Origin: Flavobacterium sp. Leaf82
Lineage (GTDB): Bacteria > Bacteroidota > Bacteroidia > Flavobacteriales > Flavobacteriaceae
Length of the DNA: 64,000 bases
Assembly (NCBI RefSeq): GCF_001422725.1
Contig: NZ_LMMA01000033.1
Span: 244,752 to 308,751, forward strand
Direction of reading: 5' to 3'
Positions within the stretch are counted from its first letter, which is position 1, and each line of letters starts with the position of its first letter. The notes beneath the pieces are model-generated. The model searched no databases. It had not been told where the DNA came from and saw only the letters and a program-made list of their open reading frames with translations. This document shows, piece by piece, positions 1 through 8,785 of the stretch. The position numbers and the translations under genes are program-made.

Positions 1-253
1 CAAATTCATTTACAAAATCATAAACTGTTTTCGAAGATGGGTAATCATTGTTTGTAGATAATGAAGAAAGTGTTAAGCTTTTATTGCTTAGATTTTCTTT
101 AGCATCCAATGAATTTACCAAATTTGTTATGCTGCTTTGCGGGATTGTTTCGTCCTTATGCCAAAAGCTTTGCCAAGAAGACCAAAATTGTTCCTGAGTT
201 GGTTTTTTGCCGGTTTTAAACCAGTTTAGAATGGTGTTGATATTTGTTGCCAT
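1..253 (-). CDS. Tail-fibre-like protein, N-terminal part (cut by window edge)
   Basis: An open frame on the minus strand starts at an ATG at 253 and runs off the left edge, giving 84 codons. The first 40 residues contain WFKTGKKPTQEQFW, WQSFWHKDE and IP. These match the start of the protein at 1087-3273 (WFKTGLKPTQVQFW, WDSFRHKYE, VP). Such a conserved head followed by a variable body is typical of tail-fibre or receptor-binding proteins of Bacteroidota phages and phage-tail-like particles. It is the last gene of a leftward group of three and lies 73 bp beyond the LamG-like gene. The body and true function cannot be judged from this fragment. Confidence 0.7.
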   Translation of the reverse strand, partial: MATNINTILNWFKTGKKPTQEQFWSSWQSFWHKDETIPQSSITNLVNSLDAKENLSNKSLTLSSLSTNNDYPSSKTVYDFVNEF

Positions 254-326
254 ATTATATAGATTTTGATAAACAAAGACATAAGAGAAAAATCATATCT
301 TTGATTTTAATGGTTACTTTATAAAA

Positions 327-1100
327 TTAATTGTTGATAGATTGTCCTGTATAATCTACATGACAATTGTTTGATCCTAAAGAAGTATTTATAAATCCAA
401 TAAGAGAACCATTGTAAGAATTTCCGCTTTTGTCATTTGCAATTGTACCTGTTTTTTCTTCAAATCCTAAATCAAGCAATACATCATTTGTTGCAGTTGT
501 TGGAACAATTTTTCCTCTTGTATTATACAATTCAACAATTTCTGTTTGTGAAAGGGTTTTCTTAAAAACTTTAACATCATAAATTATTGCCGTCGAGCTG
601 TAAATCCCTCGATTTCCAGTTGCTCCAATATGTACAGTATTTGAATCACCAACAATTCTATTTGTTGTTACGGAATCAAAGAAAACACCATTTTTATATA
701 CCTTCATAATAGATCCATCGTAGGTCATACCTATTACAATAGTCTCATTTATCTTATATGGAATTGTTACCGGTTCACCTGCTATCCCAGTTAATTGAAA
801 TGAAACCCAAAAAGTTCCATTTAATCTCAAATCTATATTAAAAGCATTTCTTCCCTCAATATTATCTTCCCAGTTTGTAAAAATCATTTCATAATTTCCT
901 ATTTTAGTAGGTTTGAATATTATATTTACTGAAAAAGGAGTTGCTGTATTCCAGTTATTTACTCCACTTAAATTTGAACTTATTACTTGTCCGCCATTAA
1001 ATTTAATTCCATTGTCGATCCATTTTTCTCTATTGTCTCTATTAATGAATTTTGAATTATTAGAAATAATATTTTCGTTTAAATCTTTAATTAACATCAT
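327..1100 (-). CDS. LamG/concanavalin-like jelly-roll domain protein
   Basis: This 257-residue protein has no signal peptide or membrane segment. Residues about 45-195 look like a LamG-type (concanavalin A-like) beta sandwich: FSVNIIFKP, then IVIGMTYDGSIMKVYKNGVFFDS, then VHIGATGNRGIYSSTAIIYDVKVFKKTLSQTEIVELYN. The last block is the usual end of LamG_3 domains. Its start overlaps the stop of the upstream gene by 14 bp, so the two are translationally coupled. The coupling and the tail-fibre-like neighbours suggest a carbohydrate-binding accessory or tip protein of the same particle. A free-standing lectin-like protein is the alternative. Confidence 0.7.
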   Translation of the reverse strand: MMLIKDLNENIISNNSKFINRDNREKWIDNGIKFNGGQVISSNLSGVNNWNTATPFSVNIIFKPTKIGNYEMIFTNWEDNIEGRNAFNIDLRLNGTFWVSFQLTGIAGEPVTIPYKINETIVIGMTYDGSIMKVYKNGVFFDSVTTNRIVGDSNTVHIGATGNRGIYSSTAIIYDVKVFKKTLSQTEIVELYNTRGKIVPTTATNDVLLDLGFEEKTGTIANDKSGNSYNGSLIGFINTSLGSNNCHVDYTGQSINN

Positions 1101-3273
1101 TCCCTCCTTTCACACTTGTAAAAGTTATAGAATTTCCTGCGTTTGTTTCTCCAAATGCAAATTGTATATCAAATACTTTGTTTATTGTGGTATCTATGGT
1201 AACTGGATCTCCCGATACAGAATAAACCCCCATACCATCTATTAAAATACTTAAGTTACCAATCATTTTTCCAATCAATCCTTCAGAAAGAACTGTGAAA
1301 GAATAATTAATTTCAAATGATTTGTTAGTTAAGGAAGATGGAATTATTAAAGAATTTGAATCCAATAGTATTGTTGAGCCAACCTTCAAAATTGTGTTAA
1401 AAGTAGCTGATGGAATTGCGTTGATTTTTCCAAACATTTTACCTGAAAAACATTTTCCAATTGTTAACATCGGATTGTCCAAATCTGTACTTGAAATTAA
1501 AGTAGTATTTCCAAATATAGTACCAGTCAAAATAGAACTTAATGTCTTACTATTTATAGTTATTGGTGTTGCCTGTACAAAAGAGAATAAATTAATGATA
1601 TTTCCTCCTCTTGTAGGAGTCCCATTTGGAGACAATACTTGAACAGCCTGACCATATCCAGTTAAATTTGAATTTCCAGCGTCACTTAGCATTAAAGTTC
1701 CGTTTGTATCTTGTAAGGAATAAGTTCTGGAGCCCGTATTTGAATTTGATAAAAACGAAGAAAAAGTATCGGCATTATTTCTAAGAGCAAGTTTTCCGCT
1801 TAAAAAGGTTTTTATTCCTGATACTTCCTGATTTGTAGTTGTTGTCATATCTCCAAACTCTGAAAGTATTACATTTCCAGCAATATCAGCTTCAATTCCG
1901 TTGACTGTTCTAACCACATGTTTATTATTGACAGTTATTCCTTGTCCTGTATTTGTACCAGTTACAACATTAATTACCCCATATTCTGCACCAATTCTTA
2001 TATTTCCAAAAGAATTGATATTTATATATGGAGTATTTTCTCCACTCATTTCCATAAAAATAGTTGCAGCAGATCCGTATACTCCCATTTGTAGAGTTTT
2101 GTAGGAATTAATATTTAATGCTGTTTGTGTCTCAATTTTAAGTTCCTGATTTAGTCTGTTTGTAATTTTTCCTGCTGACATTGTAGATAGCATTTGAATT
2201 GCACCGTCTCCATAGTCGCTTCCTGATATTTTAACTTCTTTACCATCTCCCCAAATTTCAACACCTCCGGCACCACCTCTCAAAGAAAGTTTAGAACTAT
2301 TTGCGTGTATTTCGAAAATATTTGTTTGGTTGTTGTATCCTGTTGATATTGAGCCGAATGGGGTATTTAAACCTATGTGCTTTGCATTTACATCAAAAGA
2401 GCCACTTGTAGCTATTCCTACTCCGGTGGCATTCTCTTGTATTTCATCTCTAAAAACTATTGTTGACCATGAGGTATTGTCCAAAGCGGTGAATCCCAGA
2501 ATGACATCTTTATCAATTCTTCCTTCGCTCCCATTTTCTAAAACCTTTTTTAGGGTTAAACCATTTTCACCCACAACATCGTCAAGTGTTGCTATGGTAT
2601 AATTACCATCTTCTTCTTTTGAAGGTAAAGTGAATCTCGAATAACTTGTAGGAATTCCCAGGTCAAGCTTGTTTTGAAAAGTTCCGTCTTCTGTATCCTG
2701 AGTTTTAGCTAAAATTAATTCATTTGATTGTTGTATAATAGAAGTGCTTTTGCTTCCATTTTTTATAGAATTACTAAAATTACTTACGTTTGAAGAAAAA
2801 TGAGCCTCTTGGGAGTCATTTAAAAAGTCCCAGGAAACAACTTTTTGAAAAGCTTCTCCATCCAATAATTTTATAAAAGCAGTATCTTCAAATTCGGCAG
2901 TTGCTCCATTGTTCAAAGTTTGCTGTAAATTCTGAGAACCACTATCAATTATAGATATGTCACCTGTTCCTACTATTTTTTCCCCATTAATTGTTTTAAA
3001 TTCAGGTTTGTTAATCAATTGACTAAAACCAGATTCACTATTCCAATCCGTATTTATTTGTGGGGCATGTGCTTCTTTATCTGATAAGTGATTATTTAAA
3101 ACTGTTTTATCTGCCTTAGATAAAAGCAATTCATCAATCCCATCGACATCTTTTACAGGAACTTTTTCGTACTTGTGTCTAAAGGAATCCCATGTGTCCC
3201 AAAATTGAACCTGTGTTGGTTTTAAACCGGTTTTAAACCATTTCTTTATTGTTTCTAATGTTTGTGTAGCCAT
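1087..3273 (-). CDS. Phage-tail-fibre-like protein
   Basis: The 728-residue protein starts MATQTLETIKKWFKTGLKPTQ and carries the short conserved head also seen in the partial gene at 1-253. The body has a repeated hydrophobic/glycine pattern resembling phage fibre shafts. Examples are INGEKIVGTGDISI near residue 95, VRTVNGIEADIAGNVILSEFGDM near 455, and a TYSLQDTNGTLML stretch near 520; the last resembles the YTLPDATGTLAL-type phrases common in Bacteroidota fibres. There is no signal peptide. It is translationally coupled to the LamG-like gene. No structural phage genes are in the window, so assignment to prophage, tailocin or contractile injection system is open. Confidence 0.7.
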   Translation of the reverse strand: MATQTLETIKKWFKTGLKPTQVQFWDTWDSFRHKYEKVPVKDVDGIDELLLSKADKTVLNNHLSDKEAHAPQINTDWNSESGFSQLINKPEFKTINGEKIVGTGDISIIDSGSQNLQQTLNNGATAEFEDTAFIKLLDGEAFQKVVSWDFLNDSQEAHFSSNVSNFSNSIKNGSKSTSIIQQSNELILAKTQDTEDGTFQNKLDLGIPTSYSRFTLPSKEEDGNYTIATLDDVVGENGLTLKKVLENGSEGRIDKDVILGFTALDNTSWSTIVFRDEIQENATGVGIATSGSFDVNAKHIGLNTPFGSISTGYNNQTNIFEIHANSSKLSLRGGAGGVEIWGDGKEVKISGSDYGDGAIQMLSTMSAGKITNRLNQELKIETQTALNINSYKTLQMGVYGSAATIFMEMSGENTPYININSFGNIRIGAEYGVINVVTGTNTGQGITVNNKHVVRTVNGIEADIAGNVILSEFGDMTTTTNQEVSGIKTFLSGKLALRNNADTFSSFLSNSNTGSRTYSLQDTNGTLMLSDAGNSNLTGYGQAVQVLSPNGTPTRGGNIINLFSFVQATPITINSKTLSSILTGTIFGNTTLISSTDLDNPMLTIGKCFSGKMFGKINAIPSATFNTILKVGSTILLDSNSLIIPSSLTNKSFEINYSFTVLSEGLIGKMIGNLSILIDGMGVYSVSGDPVTIDTTINKVFDIQFAFGETNAGNSITFTSVKGGNDVN

Positions 3274-3690
3274 ATTTTCTGCTTTTAAATGTATAGATTA
3301 AATTATTGATGAATTTCTAATTGGAGTTTTCTCTCAACGGTTGATTAAAAGAATATTGATAGTTATTCTTGTCTGGAATTTTCGGCATTTTTCTACTGCC
3401 TTTCGATAATAAATAATCCATAATGGCTATCGTTTTTAGTATGATTAATATATAATGTGTGATTGTTTTTAAGAAAATAACAGCAGAATTTGCAAATTAA
3501 AATTGCATGAATGTTACTTTTTGAGGGTGTAAAAGTAGAACAGAAGAATAGAAAAAGTGCAAAAAAAAGTCTGGTGAATTCGGTAGTTTCAGTAAGTTGT
3601 ATTTCTACTGAAACTACTGAATACAAGTGTTTTAAAATTTAGAAAACGTAAATTTTGATATTACTTTTACACTCAGAAAAACCCCTAGCG
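3274..3690. other. 417-bp divergent intergenic region
   Basis: This non-coding stretch separates the leftward fibre genes from the rightward 1014-residue protein. It is strongly AT-rich. Its one clear structural element is the 45-bp imperfect palindrome at 3578-3622. I see no RNA gene or convincing ORF; the minus-strand open frame of 77 codons across it has no recognisable content. Confidence 0.6.
3578..3622. repeat. 45-bp palindrome upstream of large orphan gene
   Basis: GTAGTTTCAGTA at 3583-3594 is the exact reverse complement of TACTGAAACTAC at 3606-3617. The symmetry continues outward for five more positions, including one G-T. The total is about 17 bp per arm around an 11-nt centre. It lies about 70 bp before the ATG of the downstream gene. 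It could be an operator, or a hairpin in the leader RNA. Confidence 0.75.
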
Positions 3691-6600
3691 ATGAGTAAAA
3701 ATTCAATTCACAATTTCGATCTTTCAATAAAAAATACTGCTGATATAAAAAGCTCAGAAGAACTGACCAAAGCAATTATAAAAGAGTTAGCCAAAGTCTC
3801 AAAAGAAATGAGCCAGCAAAAAGATATCATGCAGGAATGGCAAGAGCAAAATAATCAAAATACTACCGCAATCGAAGAGGGCGCTGCCAATACCAATGCT
3901 GAAACTATTAAAAAAACAGCAACATCGGATAGCAATACTTCTTCGGTTTTCGGAGAAACAACTTCAACTGCTCTAATCGGAGGAGGCGTTACTGATAACA
4001 ATGGAATAATAACAATGGGTTCTTCCGTATCAGGCAACATTACTCCTCCGAGATTGGGAGCAGAAAATAATACGCTAAACTTCAGTAGCGGCATTACCAC
4101 GCAAACCTATGCGGGTGTGGCTGCAAATCAAACCTTAGAAATACCTCAAACAAAGAGCAACGAACCTACTTTAGAAGTTATTAAGGCAGAAATTAAAAAG
4201 AAATTAGATGCTGCTATTGCAATAAAAAATACTGAAGAAATAGCATATTGGAGACAGATTACTAAGGCTTTTAAAAAAGGAGCCACTGCTCAGGATTTTA
4301 ATGGTAAAAAGGATCATGAACTTTTTTCAAAAATGTATTTTGGATTGCAAAAATGGCGTCTCGCTACAATTGATGAGCCTGCAATTACTAATATAAATTG
4401 GGGAGATGTAAGTGAATTAATGATTTTGAAATTATTGCAATTATCAGATGAAGAAACGAATGAAAATTTGAGAGTATATTATAATAGGATGATTAAAGAA
4501 ATTAAAAATCCTGATATAAATATTCAAAAGCTATTTTCAGAACATGATGAATTATTCTTACTATTAAAATCAGTTTTCCCTAATTTACCTGGAAAAGTAA
4601 CCATACAAACTCAAAAAATAGTATATCCCAATTTAAGTCCTCAAAAAATGTATCCTAACATTGGACTAGAAGACATGTATTTCATCTGGTCAGGAACGTT
4701 GTTGGATGACATAGAGATTAAGTATGGTACAGGTGAAATAGGAATGGATATATTTTGGAATTATGCCCCATTAAAAATAGGCCAATGGTATGATTATGAT
4801 AGAATTAATCCAACCAAAGAAGGATCTACTTTCTGGGATGCCTCCTTATATAATACCCTAAATGGGCAGCATTATTTATACCATACAATTGCGCAGCGTC
4901 ACGCTTATTATCAATTCGTTGATGCTTATTTAAAAACTAAAGGCATAATATCTGAATGGTTTGATGCTGCGGCACGAGTAACAATGGGGTCTATTTTAAC
5001 TGCGATAGATGGGGAAATGGCATTAGGAGGACCAGAAATGCCTGTAAATCTTTGGTTCTTAACTGATAAAACGGATGATTTCTTAAAGGGAGGAAATAAA
5101 TATTTGTTTGCTGATAATATGAATAATGTAAAATTACTTTTAGAAGGTAAGGGAAGATTGAGTGGAGAATTTATCGATGCTAAAGGAAATAAACAAAGTT
5201 TTGAAAATTTATCTCAGGAAGAATTAGATTTTAAACTGGTAGAATTTGAACAGACTCTAGTTCAGGATTATATAAATTCATCTTTTAAAGATTTAAACAA
5301 TAGTTTTCTAAAAAAATCCTTAGACGAAGTATCGTCAACAACAGGAAATAAAGAATTTGACACTATTGTTAGAGAGATTAATGACAATTTTACAATTTGG
5401 ATGGCTCCGGATATAATAGAAGATATCATGGAAAAATATTTTACTACAAACAAAAAGATAACTTTCAATTTTGCAAAATACGATGACAGGGTAAAACTTG
5501 GACAGATCATGGTAAAAGAGTTATATTATTTAAAGCTGAGCGATACTTTTAAAGTTGATACTCTTGATAAAATACTTGAAAAACCTTTTGAAAGAAGTAT
5601 AAAAACTACAGAATATTTTAGAATTGACCAAGAATTAGCAGTAAAAGAAAAACCAAAACATCTAAAAGAATATAAGCTGTTACAGAGGTTGATTAGAATA
5701 AACAATAAGCTTAATAAAAAGTCTGATGGTTCACATGAAGTTGATAAAATTATTGATGATTTAAAAGATATTTCAAAGAAAGAAATTAAAAAGTCAGCAG
5801 TTAATATTAAGAAAGAAATTAAAACCTCCTTAATAAGTATTATTGCAGAAATAAAGAACTCTGTGAGAAGCATAAGCGAAGAAATTAATAATTCGTCAGA
5901 GAGTTTTAATAATGTAGTTTCTAATGATTTATTAAAACTTTACAATGAAATCAAGAAAGAGGTTGAAATACAAAGACCACATGAGCCTTATGATATGGAG
6001 TATTTTGATTTAATTAAAAAATTATATGATGATATTAACGAAATAAGAGAAAAATTACAAGAAAAAATAGGTCAAAAAGTACATAAGACAGTAGATAAGA
6101 TAGAGGAAAAAGTTGGTAAAACAGTAGATAACATCGGGAAAGAAGTTAACCATATGCGGGATGAAATAGCTGAAAAAGCATTAGTTAAATTTGCAAAACG
6201 TCTTCACCCGGGAGTTGATAAGCTAAGTGATAACCAAAAGAAGTCCTTGTTTGAAACAAGTTACGAAGATACAGTCGCTATTTTATTGTATGAATTTGCT
6301 GAGGGTGTGGGACCTAAAGATCGCATTTTTGATTTTTGTGATCATAAGTTTGCTCAAGCGATTCTAAGTAATTGGTTAATTAGGGAAATTATGGAGGAAA
6401 CGTTAAAATTATTAAGGCAAACTAATTATGACTTTGTAAATAGACCCGACAGTAAAGATCTAAAACTTAATATAGAGTTTAGTCCAACACCAACCTATAG
6501 TATTGAAGCTTTAGATAAGCATTTAAATTCAAACCTTGCACAAATATTTATAGGCGGTGGATTTGCATTAGTTCGTATCAGAGGAGGAAAGTTAGAGGGA

Positions 6601-6753
6601 TATATTTATAATGAAACGAGTAAAGAATCGTTAATGCTTCATTTAACTGTTGGAGATATCGAAAGAAAAGACAATGAAAAACAATATCAAAAAATGTCAA
6701 CTATTATACAAAGGATTTATTTTACTTTTGAATTACCACAAAATAGTAAGTAA
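3691..6753 (+). CDS. Large orphan protein with coiled-coil segment
   Basis: I chose the ATG at 3691 (MSKNSIHNFDLSIKNTADI) rather than the in-frame TTG at 3655, giving about 1020 residues. I do not recognise the family. There is no signal peptide or membrane segment. The N-terminal 60 residues are helical and charged. Residues about 60-160 are Thr/Asn/Gly-rich linker. Residues 300-480 form a globular region rich in aromatic residues (FWNYAPLKIGQWYDYDRI; QHYLYHTIAQRHAYYQFVDAYLKTKG). Residues about 650-850 are K/E/I-rich with a heptad-like pattern, including repeats such as KEIKKSAVNIKKEIKTSL and KVHKTVDKIEEKVGKTVDNI. It is transcribed away from the fibre genes and ends before the tmRNA terminator. 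A cargo or effector of a tail-like particle is possible, but nothing proves it. Confidence 0.75.
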   Translation: MSKNSIHNFDLSIKNTADIKSSEELTKAIIKELAKVSKEMSQQKDIMQEWQEQNNQNTTAIEEGAANTNAETIKKTATSDSNTSSVFGETTSTALIGGGVTDNNGIITMGSSVSGNITPPRLGAENNTLNFSSGITTQTYAGVAANQTLEIPQTKSNEPTLEVIKAEIKKKLDAAIAIKNTEEIAYWRQITKAFKKGATAQDFNGKKDHELFSKMYFGLQKWRLATIDEPAITNINWGDVSELMILKLLQLSDEETNENLRVYYNRMIKEIKNPDINIQKLFSEHDELFLLLKSVFPNLPGKVTIQTQKIVYPNLSPQKMYPNIGLEDMYFIWSGTLLDDIEIKYGTGEIGMDIFWNYAPLKIGQWYDYDRINPTKEGSTFWDASLYNTLNGQHYLYHTIAQRHAYYQFVDAYLKTKGIISEWFDAAARVTMGSILTAIDGEMALGGPEMPVNLWFLTDKTDDFLKGGNKYLFADNMNNVKLLLEGKGRLSGEFIDAKGNKQSFENLSQEELDFKLVEFEQTLVQDYINSSFKDLNNSFLKKSLDEVSSTTGNKEFDTIVREINDNFTIWMAPDIIEDIMEKYFTTNKKITFNFAKYDDRVKLGQIMVKELYYLKLSDTFKVDTLDKILEKPFERSIKTTEYFRIDQELAVKEKPKHLKEYKLLQRLIRINNKLNKKSDGSHEVDKIIDDLKDISKKEIKKSAVNIKKEIKTSLISIIAEIKNSVRSISEEINNSSESFNNVVSNDLLKLYNEIKKEVEIQRPHEPYDMEYFDLIKKLYDDINEIREKLQEKIGQKVHKTVDKIEEKVGKTVDNIGKEVNHMRDEIAEKALVKFAKRLHPGVDKLSDNQKKSLFETSYEDTVAILLYEFAEGVGPKDRIFDFCDHKFAQAILSNWLIREIMEETLKLLRQTNYDFVNRPDSKDLKLNIEFSPTPTYSIEALDKHLNSNLAQIFIGGGFALVRIRGGKLEGYIYNETSKESLMLHLTVGDIERKDNEKQYQKMSTIIQRIYFTFELPQNSK

Positions 6754-6835
6754 GAGGCTTAGTTTAATGCATATATTGCATAAAATCATATTAATAAAAA
6801 AACTTGTCGGTTAGATGTCGGCTAATTTAGAAAAT

Positions 6836-6880
6836 AAAAAATCGCAATTACCATTATTATAGGTGATTGCGATTTTTTTT
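6836..6880. terminator. Bidirectional hairpin between orphan gene and tmRNA
   Basis: AATCGCAATTACC pairs with GGTGATTGCGATT across a short AT loop. It is flanked by A- and T-tracts, so it can terminate both the rightward gene and the leftward tmRNA. Confidence 0.85.
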
Positions 6881-6881
6881 G

Positions 6882-7275
6882 TGGAGTCGCCGGGAATCGA
6901 ACCCGGGTCCAAACAAGCAACTAAAGAGCTTTCTACACGTTTATTTCCTGATTGGATTTTCGTTGTTAAGCTAGGTCAGGAACAACCACTCAACACTTAT
7001 CTTCTTAATTTCGATATCCACCCGAAGCTCATGGAAATCTAGGTCTATTTTTACGGTTCCCCTGTACTGACCGCCACAAACCAAGGCTTTCAAGGAGAAT
7101 CCAGCTTCCCTATCTGATAGGGACGTGGCTTAATCTTACTATAATTCGGATTATGCAGCTAAAGCGTAGTTATTTTCGCCGTGTAAAATTGTAAGATCTT
7201 ATATTTACGAGCAAGGTCTCAATGCTCGACGTGCTTACTTTTCAATTCGACTTGCTGTCAAAACCAGTCGACCCC
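6882..7275 (-). ncRNA. ssrA: tmRNA
   Basis: The transfer-messenger RNA rescues stalled ribosomes and tags their products. On the minus strand the 5' end GGGGTCG pairs with CGACTCC at the 3' end to form the acceptor stem. The TTCGATT T-loop is at 6893-6905. The CCA end is not encoded. The resume frame at 7151-7180 reads GGC GAA AAT AAC TAC GCT TTA GCT GCA TAA, so the tag is GENNYALAA, ending in the usual hydrophobic degron ALAA. The 394-nt length is normal for Bacteroidota. Confidence 0.97.
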
Positions 7276-7288
7276 AAAAATGAGTTTG

Positions 7289-7296
7289 CAAATTTA
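7289..7296 (-). promoter_or_regulatory. -7 promoter box of tmRNA
   Basis: The minus strand reads TAAATTTG, an exact match to the Bacteroidota -7 consensus TAnnTTTG, 13 nt before the mature 5' end. I see no clear TTG -33 box at normal spacing. Confidence 0.45.
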
Positions 7297-7342
7297 TACT
7301 ATTTGAAGTTAGGTTCGTAATAAAATTTACAGAAAAATAATA

Positions 7343-8545
7343 TTATTCTTCATCTTTAAATTTAAACGGATAATCACCAAAAATTGGAGCCAGTTTACGC
7401 ACCGCATAAGTGTTTCTGGTCATTTTATTTGATAAAGCAATAATAGTAACATGCTCTTTCATAAGCGGGATATACGATGAGGTATTACCGTGCCACCAAC
7501 CGTTATGAAAGTAATAATTTTGTCCGGAATCCCAATTGATCATTCGAATACCAAGACCGTAATTTTTTGTTCCTTTACGTTCGTTACTATAGCCTGCATA
7601 AACTTGTTTTAAAAGTTCCGGTTTTAAAAAGCCAGGAGCATTTCTGGCTCTGTCAAATTTTAAAAGATCTCGTACCGTAGAAAAAACGTTTTTATCTCCG
7701 TAAACATTATCCAGATAATCAAAACCAATCTCTACACCATTGCCTTTATAAGAAGGAACAATTTTTTTTCTTTCCTTGTCATCATCAAAAACATAAGTAT
7801 GCGTCATTCCCAAAGGTTTGAAAATCATTTGAGACATAGCTTCTTTATAACTTAGCCCCGTAATTTTTTCGATAATAAGCGCAAGCATTGCATAATTTGT
7901 GTTACAATAACTAAAACGTGTTCCTGTTCTTGATTCTAAACCTACATTTTTTGTTGCCAGAATGTCTAAGATATCTTTATTGGTAAGTTGATTGTGTCTG
8001 TCCCAAACAGTTTTGTCATGATCTGTAAAATAGGCATAATTACGCATTCCGCTACGATGGCTTAAAAGCATTCTGATCGTGCAATCTTCATACGGAAATG
8101 TTTTCAGTATTGTATTTACTTTTTGGTCTAAATCGATTTTGCCGGCATTTACCAATTTTAAAACTGCCGTTGCCGTTAAAACTTTGCTTACAGAAGCAAT
8201 TTGTACAGGTGTTTCTGCCGTAATTTTAGTTCCTTCGTTTTTATTGGCAAAACCATTATATCTTTCAAAAATAATCTGACCATTTTTAGCCACTAAAAAA
8301 CTTCCGTTCATACTGTTGTTTGGCCAATTTTTAACATAAAAATGATTTATTCGTCCAGTTACTGAATTTATATAGGCTTGCGAAATCTTAGTTTCCGGAC
8401 CTAATGGTTTCATTTTAGGTAAAGTATCTTCGACTTCAGGAGTTGTATTTTTTTGAGTCTTTTTGTCATTACCACAAGAGCTCAAAACTAGTATTGAGAA
8501 AAGTATTTGTGGTATCTTTGTTTTTTTAAGGAAAATCATTTTCAT
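7343..8545 (-). CDS. Serine hydrolase lipoprotein (class C beta-lactamase fold)
   Basis: The 400-residue protein has a lipoprotein signal ending in LSSC (Cys24), so it is a membrane-anchored periplasmic or surface protein. The penicillin-binding/beta-lactamase class C motifs are present: SxxK as SVSK with catalytic Ser118 and Lys121, YxN as YCN near residue 213, and HNG in place of KTG in YYFHNGWWHG. These proteins usually act as esterases or D-aminopeptidases on peptidoglycan or peptide substrates rather than as resistance enzymes. It is a single gene with its own promoter region, opposite in direction to the next gene. Confidence 0.9.
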   Translation of the reverse strand: MKMIFLKKTKIPQILFSILVLSSCGNDKKTQKNTTPEVEDTLPKMKPLGPETKISQAYINSVTGRINHFYVKNWPNNSMNGSFLVAKNGQIIFERYNGFANKNEGTKITAETPVQIASVSKVLTATAVLKLVNAGKIDLDQKVNTILKTFPYEDCTIRMLLSHRSGMRNYAYFTDHDKTVWDRHNQLTNKDILDILATKNVGLESRTGTRFSYCNTNYAMLALIIEKITGLSYKEAMSQMIFKPLGMTHTYVFDDDKERKKIVPSYKGNGVEIGFDYLDNVYGDKNVFSTVRDLLKFDRARNAPGFLKPELLKQVYAGYSNERKGTKNYGLGIRMINWDSGQNYYFHNGWWHGNTSSYIPLMKEHVTIIALSNKMTRNTYAVRKLAPIFGDYPFKFKDEE

Positions 8546-8690
8546 CGTTCTTTAAAAACAAATATATAGAATTCAATGTTTATGTTTTGGCTTTTTTCGA
8601 TAAAGGAAAAGGTTTTTTTAACAAAAAATTAAGACTTTGTTTAATTAGTTGATTGTAAGTCAGCTCCTAACGGTTTGTAAGTATTCTAAA

Positions 8691-8724
8691 TTGTATTTTA
8701 ACAACAAAACTTTAACTAAATTTG
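8691..8724 (+). promoter_or_regulatory. Candidate promoter of dehydrogenase gene
   Basis: TTG at 8691-8693 and TAAATTTG at 8717-8724 fit the flavobacterial -33/-7 pattern with a 23-nt spacer. A second box, TATATTTG, at 8726-8733 is an alternative. The ATG follows at 8786. Confidence 0.45.
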
Positions 8725-8785
8725 TTATATTTGAAACAAATTGAACTTAAAAAGTTATATTAATAATTATTTTAATCTGATATAA

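Noticed and set aside
3655..3690. TTG start for the large orphan protein
   Set aside because: The extra 12 residues (hydrophobic, then SEKPLA) are not convincing, and an ATG follows at 3691.
1..6753. Calling a prophage
   Set aside because: No integrase, terminase, portal, capsid or lysis gene and no att site is seen within the window.
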